Below, in pieces: positions 61,972-64,000 of a stretch of 64,000 nt of DNA. Where the stretch lies: NCBI GenBank assembly GCA_947038515.1, contig CAMQWJ010000001.1:124001-188000 (forward strand), given 5' to 3'. The translations under genes were made by a program, and so were the position numbers. The stretch's first letter is position 1. Each line of letters starts with the position of its first letter. Below the pieces are notes generated by a model, which searched no databases, was not told the DNA's origin, and saw only the letters and a list, made by a program, of their open reading frames with translations. Origin of the DNA: an uncultured Fusobacteriaceae bacterium (lineage in GTDB: Bacteria > Fusobacteriota > Fusobacteriia > Fusobacteriales > Fusobacteriaceae).

Positions 61972-63321
61972 ATGTTGTCTAATCCAATAATTATATCTGT
62001 TACAATCATGATTATTCTTTGTTTACTTAAGCTAAATGTTATATTTGCAATTTTAATCTCTGCTTTAATTGCAGGTTTTACTTCTGGAATGGGACTTTCT
62101 GAAACTATGACCATTTTAATAGATGGAATGGGAGGGAACTCAGCAACTGCTCTAAGTTATATCTTACTTGGTACTCTAGCAGTCGCCATAAACAATACAG
62201 GAGTCGCTGGAATTATTGCTAAAAAAATTTCAAAAATTGTTAGTGGTAAAAAGTGGATTCTTCTTTCTCTCATTGCAACTATCACATGTTTTTCTCAAAA
62301 TTTAATTCCAGTCCATATTGCTTTTATCCCTATCTTAATTCCTCCACTTTTAAGACTTATGGATGAACTAAAATTAGATAGAAGAGCTATGGCTTGTAGT
62401 TTGACTTTTGGACTTAAAATGCCATATATCGCTATTCCAGTAGGATTTGGACTAGTTTTTCATACAATTATTAAGGATCAACTAAAAATAAATGGACTTG
62501 ATATTGACTCTTCTCTAATTTGGAAATCTACTTGGATTTTAGCTCTTGCCATGATTATAGGATTAGGAGTAGCCATTTTTATTAGCTATAACAAAAATAG
62601 AAACTACAAAGAACTTCCTCTTGTTGGAGGACAAAGTATAACTAGTGAAAAAATGGAACTTAAACACTGGCTAACTTTGGTTGCTGCTATAGTAGCCTTT
62701 GTTGTTCAAATAAAAACTTCATCTTTACCTTTAGGAGCTATTGCCGCCCTTACTTTCATGTTACTTACAAAAGTTATCAAATGGAATGCCTTAGACTCTC
62801 TTCTTTCTGGTGGTTTAGAGATTATGGCATTAATAGCATTCATTATGCTTGTAGCAGCTGGATACGGAGCTGTTCTCAGAGCTACTGGTGGAATTGAAAC
62901 ATTAGTTGAAAGTGTTGTAAGTGTTGTTAATGGTAGCAAATTACTAGGTGTTTTCCTAATGCTCCTAATTGGATTGTTTATTACTATGGGAATAGGAACT
63001 TCTTTTGGTACAATCCCTATTCTTGCAACAATTTATGTTCCTCTTGCTTTAAAATTAGGAATTTCATCTTCTGGAATTATCGTTCTTTTAGCTGCCGCTG
63101 CAGCTCTAGGTGATGCTGGTTCTCCTGCATCAGACTCAACACTTGGACCAACTTCAGGTCTTAATGCAGATGGACAGCATGATCATATTAGAGATACTTG
63201 TATTCCAACTTTCTTGCATTTCAATATTCCTCTTTTAATCGCTGGACTTATTGGAACAATTTTCAATATTCCTCTTATAACAGCTGGAATTATTGAAACA
63301 ATATTCTATAAGTTCTTCTAA
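61972..63321 (+). CDS. Na+/H+ antiporter-family membrane transporter (YuiF-like)
   Basis: The 449-residue integral membrane protein has about 11-12 hydrophobic helices. It carries family blocks of the Na+/H+ antiporter (NhaC-related, YuiF-like) group: GGNSATALSYILLGTLAVAI, SQNLIPVHIAFIPILIPPLL, LKMPYIAIPVGFG and the highly conserved GDAGSPASDSTLGPTSGLN with the following QHDHIRDTCIPTFLHFN. The transported ion or amino acid is unproven. ATG 61972 follows AGGAGG by seven bases; an ATG two codons earlier is too close to that site. A terminator follows. Confidence 0.88.
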   Translation: MLSNPIIISVTIMIILCLLKLNVIFAILISALIAGFTSGMGLSETMTILIDGMGGNSATALSYILLGTLAVAINNTGVAGIIAKKISKIVSGKKWILLSLIATITCFSQNLIPVHIAFIPILIPPLLRLMDELKLDRRAMACSLTFGLKMPYIAIPVGFGLVFHTIIKDQLKINGLDIDSSLIWKSTWILALAMIIGLGVAIFISYNKNRNYKELPLVGGQSITSEKMELKHWLTLVAAIVAFVVQIKTSSLPLGAIAALTFMLLTKVIKWNALDSLLSGGLEIMALIAFIMLVAAGYGAVLRATGGIETLVESVVSVVNGSKLLGVFLMLLIGLFITMGIGTSFGTIPILATIYVPLALKLGISSSGIIVLLAAAAALGDAGSPASDSTLGPTSGLNADGQHDHIRDTCIPTFLHFNIPLLIAGLIGTIFNIPLITAGIIETIFYKFF

Positions 63322-63322
63322 T

Positions 63323-63370
63323 AAAAAAAGGGTATTTACTATAGTTCACAATAGTAAATACCCTTTTTTA
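63323..63370. terminator. Bidirectional terminator between antiporter and UDG-like genes
   Basis: A perfect hairpin: arms with AAAAAAGGGTATTTACTAT and its complement (about 63324-63343 and 63351-63369), with A and T runs at the bases. Confidence 0.9.
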
Positions 63371-63371
63371 T

Positions 63372-63944
63372 TTAATTCTGTTCTATATATGTTTTGATAA
63401 CCTTTAAATCATTCCAAAATTCTACAGCAACAGGAGAATTTTTTCCAGAGCTTTCTCTTGATTTTTTTGCAAAATTAGGATCATAGGTTATTAGCACCTT
63501 TGTATTCCCTATCCACTTAAGAACCTTTCCTTTCTCTTTTAAAAATTCCACTTCTCTCCCCAATAATAAAGAAGCGGTAATTGCTCCTAAAGCAACTACT
63601 ATTTTAGGATTAATTAATGCTATTTGCATTTCTAATAATTCTTTTAATATTTTTTGATCGTTTTCAAAATATTCTTTATACTTCAAAGATGTTTTTGTTA
63701 ATGTAGTTATATAATAATCTTCAGGTAGCATTTCTACTATATCACAAAGTTTAAACAGAAATTCTCCACTGGAGTCTGCCTTCACTCGAAGTTCTTCATC
63801 TATATAAAGGTCAGAATCATCTCCTATAAAAAGAATATCTGCTTTTTTATTTCCACTTCCAATCAAAATATTTTTATTCTTATTATTAGACTCCATTGAA
63901 CCTAGTTCAAATATCAATTCTTCCCATAATTCTTTTATTTCCAT
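63372..63944 (-). CDS. Uracil-DNA glycosylase superfamily protein with degenerate active site
   Basis: The 190-residue product has the fold pattern of family 4/5 uracil-DNA glycosylases: ADILFIGDD, a DYYITTLTKTS strand, LINPKIVVALGAITASLLLG, and a C-terminal W-D-L end (FWNDLKVIK). The key pieces differ. The first motif, normally GEAPG-like, reads GDDSDLYID; the HP-type motif reads TYDPN with Asp for His; and there is only one Cys, so the Fe-S cluster of active family 4 enzymes cannot form. It may bind DNA or be a non-catalytic relative. AAGGAG lies seven bases before ATG. Confidence 0.75.
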   Translation of the reverse strand: MEIKELWEELIFELGSMESNNKNKNILIGSGNKKADILFIGDDSDLYIDEELRVKADSSGEFLFKLCDIVEMLPEDYYITTLTKTSLKYKEYFENDQKILKELLEMQIALINPKIVVALGAITASLLLGREVEFLKEKGKVLKWIGNTKVLITYDPNFAKKSRESSGKNSPVAVEFWNDLKVIKTYIEQN

Positions 63945-63962
63945 TGATAAGCTCCTTTAATT

Positions 63963-64000
63963 TTAAATTTTATAAAGAGGTGTTACTTTATCTTGAGTAG
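63963..64000 (-). CDS. Possible 3' end of an upstream gene (partial)
   Basis: On the minus strand the last bases of the window read TQDKVTPLYKI then a TAA stop at 63963-63965, 18 bases before the UDG-like start. The short open frame fits the tail of a gene that continues past the window, in the same operon. It is too short to identify and could be chance. Confidence 0.35.
   Translation of the reverse strand, partial: TQDKVTPLYKI

Overview
The window is a very AT-rich bacterial chromosome segment that looks like Fusobacterium or a close Fusobacteriaceae relative. The evidence is a diderm gene set (kdsB, three family-9 glycosyltransferases of LPS-core type, outer-membrane beta-barrels), low-GC codon use, and a giant type V autotransporter with the Fusobacterium-style N-terminus and GIY-repeat passenger. 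GatCAB and a split glycyl-tRNA synthetase are also present. No phage, plasmid, transposase gene or CRISPR array was seen. Most genes are ordinary housekeeping genes on the minus strand.

Layout, left to right. 1-5.9 kb: 5' part of mutS, a CorA-type metal transporter, three small envelope genes ending in an outer-membrane protein, and rplS. 6-20.2 kb: a long minus-strand run of L,D-transpeptidase, tex, an atypical sensor kinase, ileS, lspA, glyQ, glyS, kdsB and a SpoIID/LytB lipoprotein. 20.2-25.9 kb: small mixed units including a two-gene LysO lysine exporter, a metallo-beta-lactamase-fold hydrolase, DUF1904, and a secreted alkylsulfatase facing a divergent MarR regulator. 26-34 kb: a minus-strand operon of membrane protein, mreB-like gene, scpB, rluB-type gene, gatC, gatA, gatB and a YfcC-type transporter, closed by a hairpin that belongs to a dispersed structured repeat. 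34-37.5 kb (plus strand): RseC-like protein, metallopeptidase, LUD-domain protein, a Gly-Glu-Ala-Met tRNA cluster and glutaminase.

37.8-48.4 kb holds a 3513-residue autotransporter. 48.5-57 kb is a tightly packed nine-gene minus-strand operon: three family-9 glycosyltransferases, recA, recX, tsaD, a polysaccharide deacetylase, a WaaE-like glycosyltransferase and dus. A second identical tRNA-Met gene lies just upstream. The last 6.5 kb carries a Sua5-type gene, a hemolysin III-family protein, a PhnA-like zinc-ribbon protein, M32 carboxypeptidase, HU, a Na+/H+ antiporter-family transporter and a degenerate uracil-DNA-glycosylase-fold protein.

The most unusual observations are: (1) the SpoIID/LytB lipoprotein at 6001-7494 is circularly permuted, with the usual C-terminal half (including the GHGVGM motif) placed before the usual N-terminal half, and the new ends falling at the normal W/PYL junction; (2) two genes, glutaminase and one family-9 glycosyltransferase, have their conserved N-termini reachable only from an apparent AUA start codon behind a strong Shine-Dalgarno sequence; (3) a three-copy dispersed repeat has conserved, partly covarying helices; (4) the RecA L2 loop is one residue longer than usual and altered in sequence; (5) a perfect 20-bp inverted repeat overlaps both the dus stop codon and the predicted autotransporter promoter. 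All functional statements rest on recognised motifs and context only, since no database search could be run.
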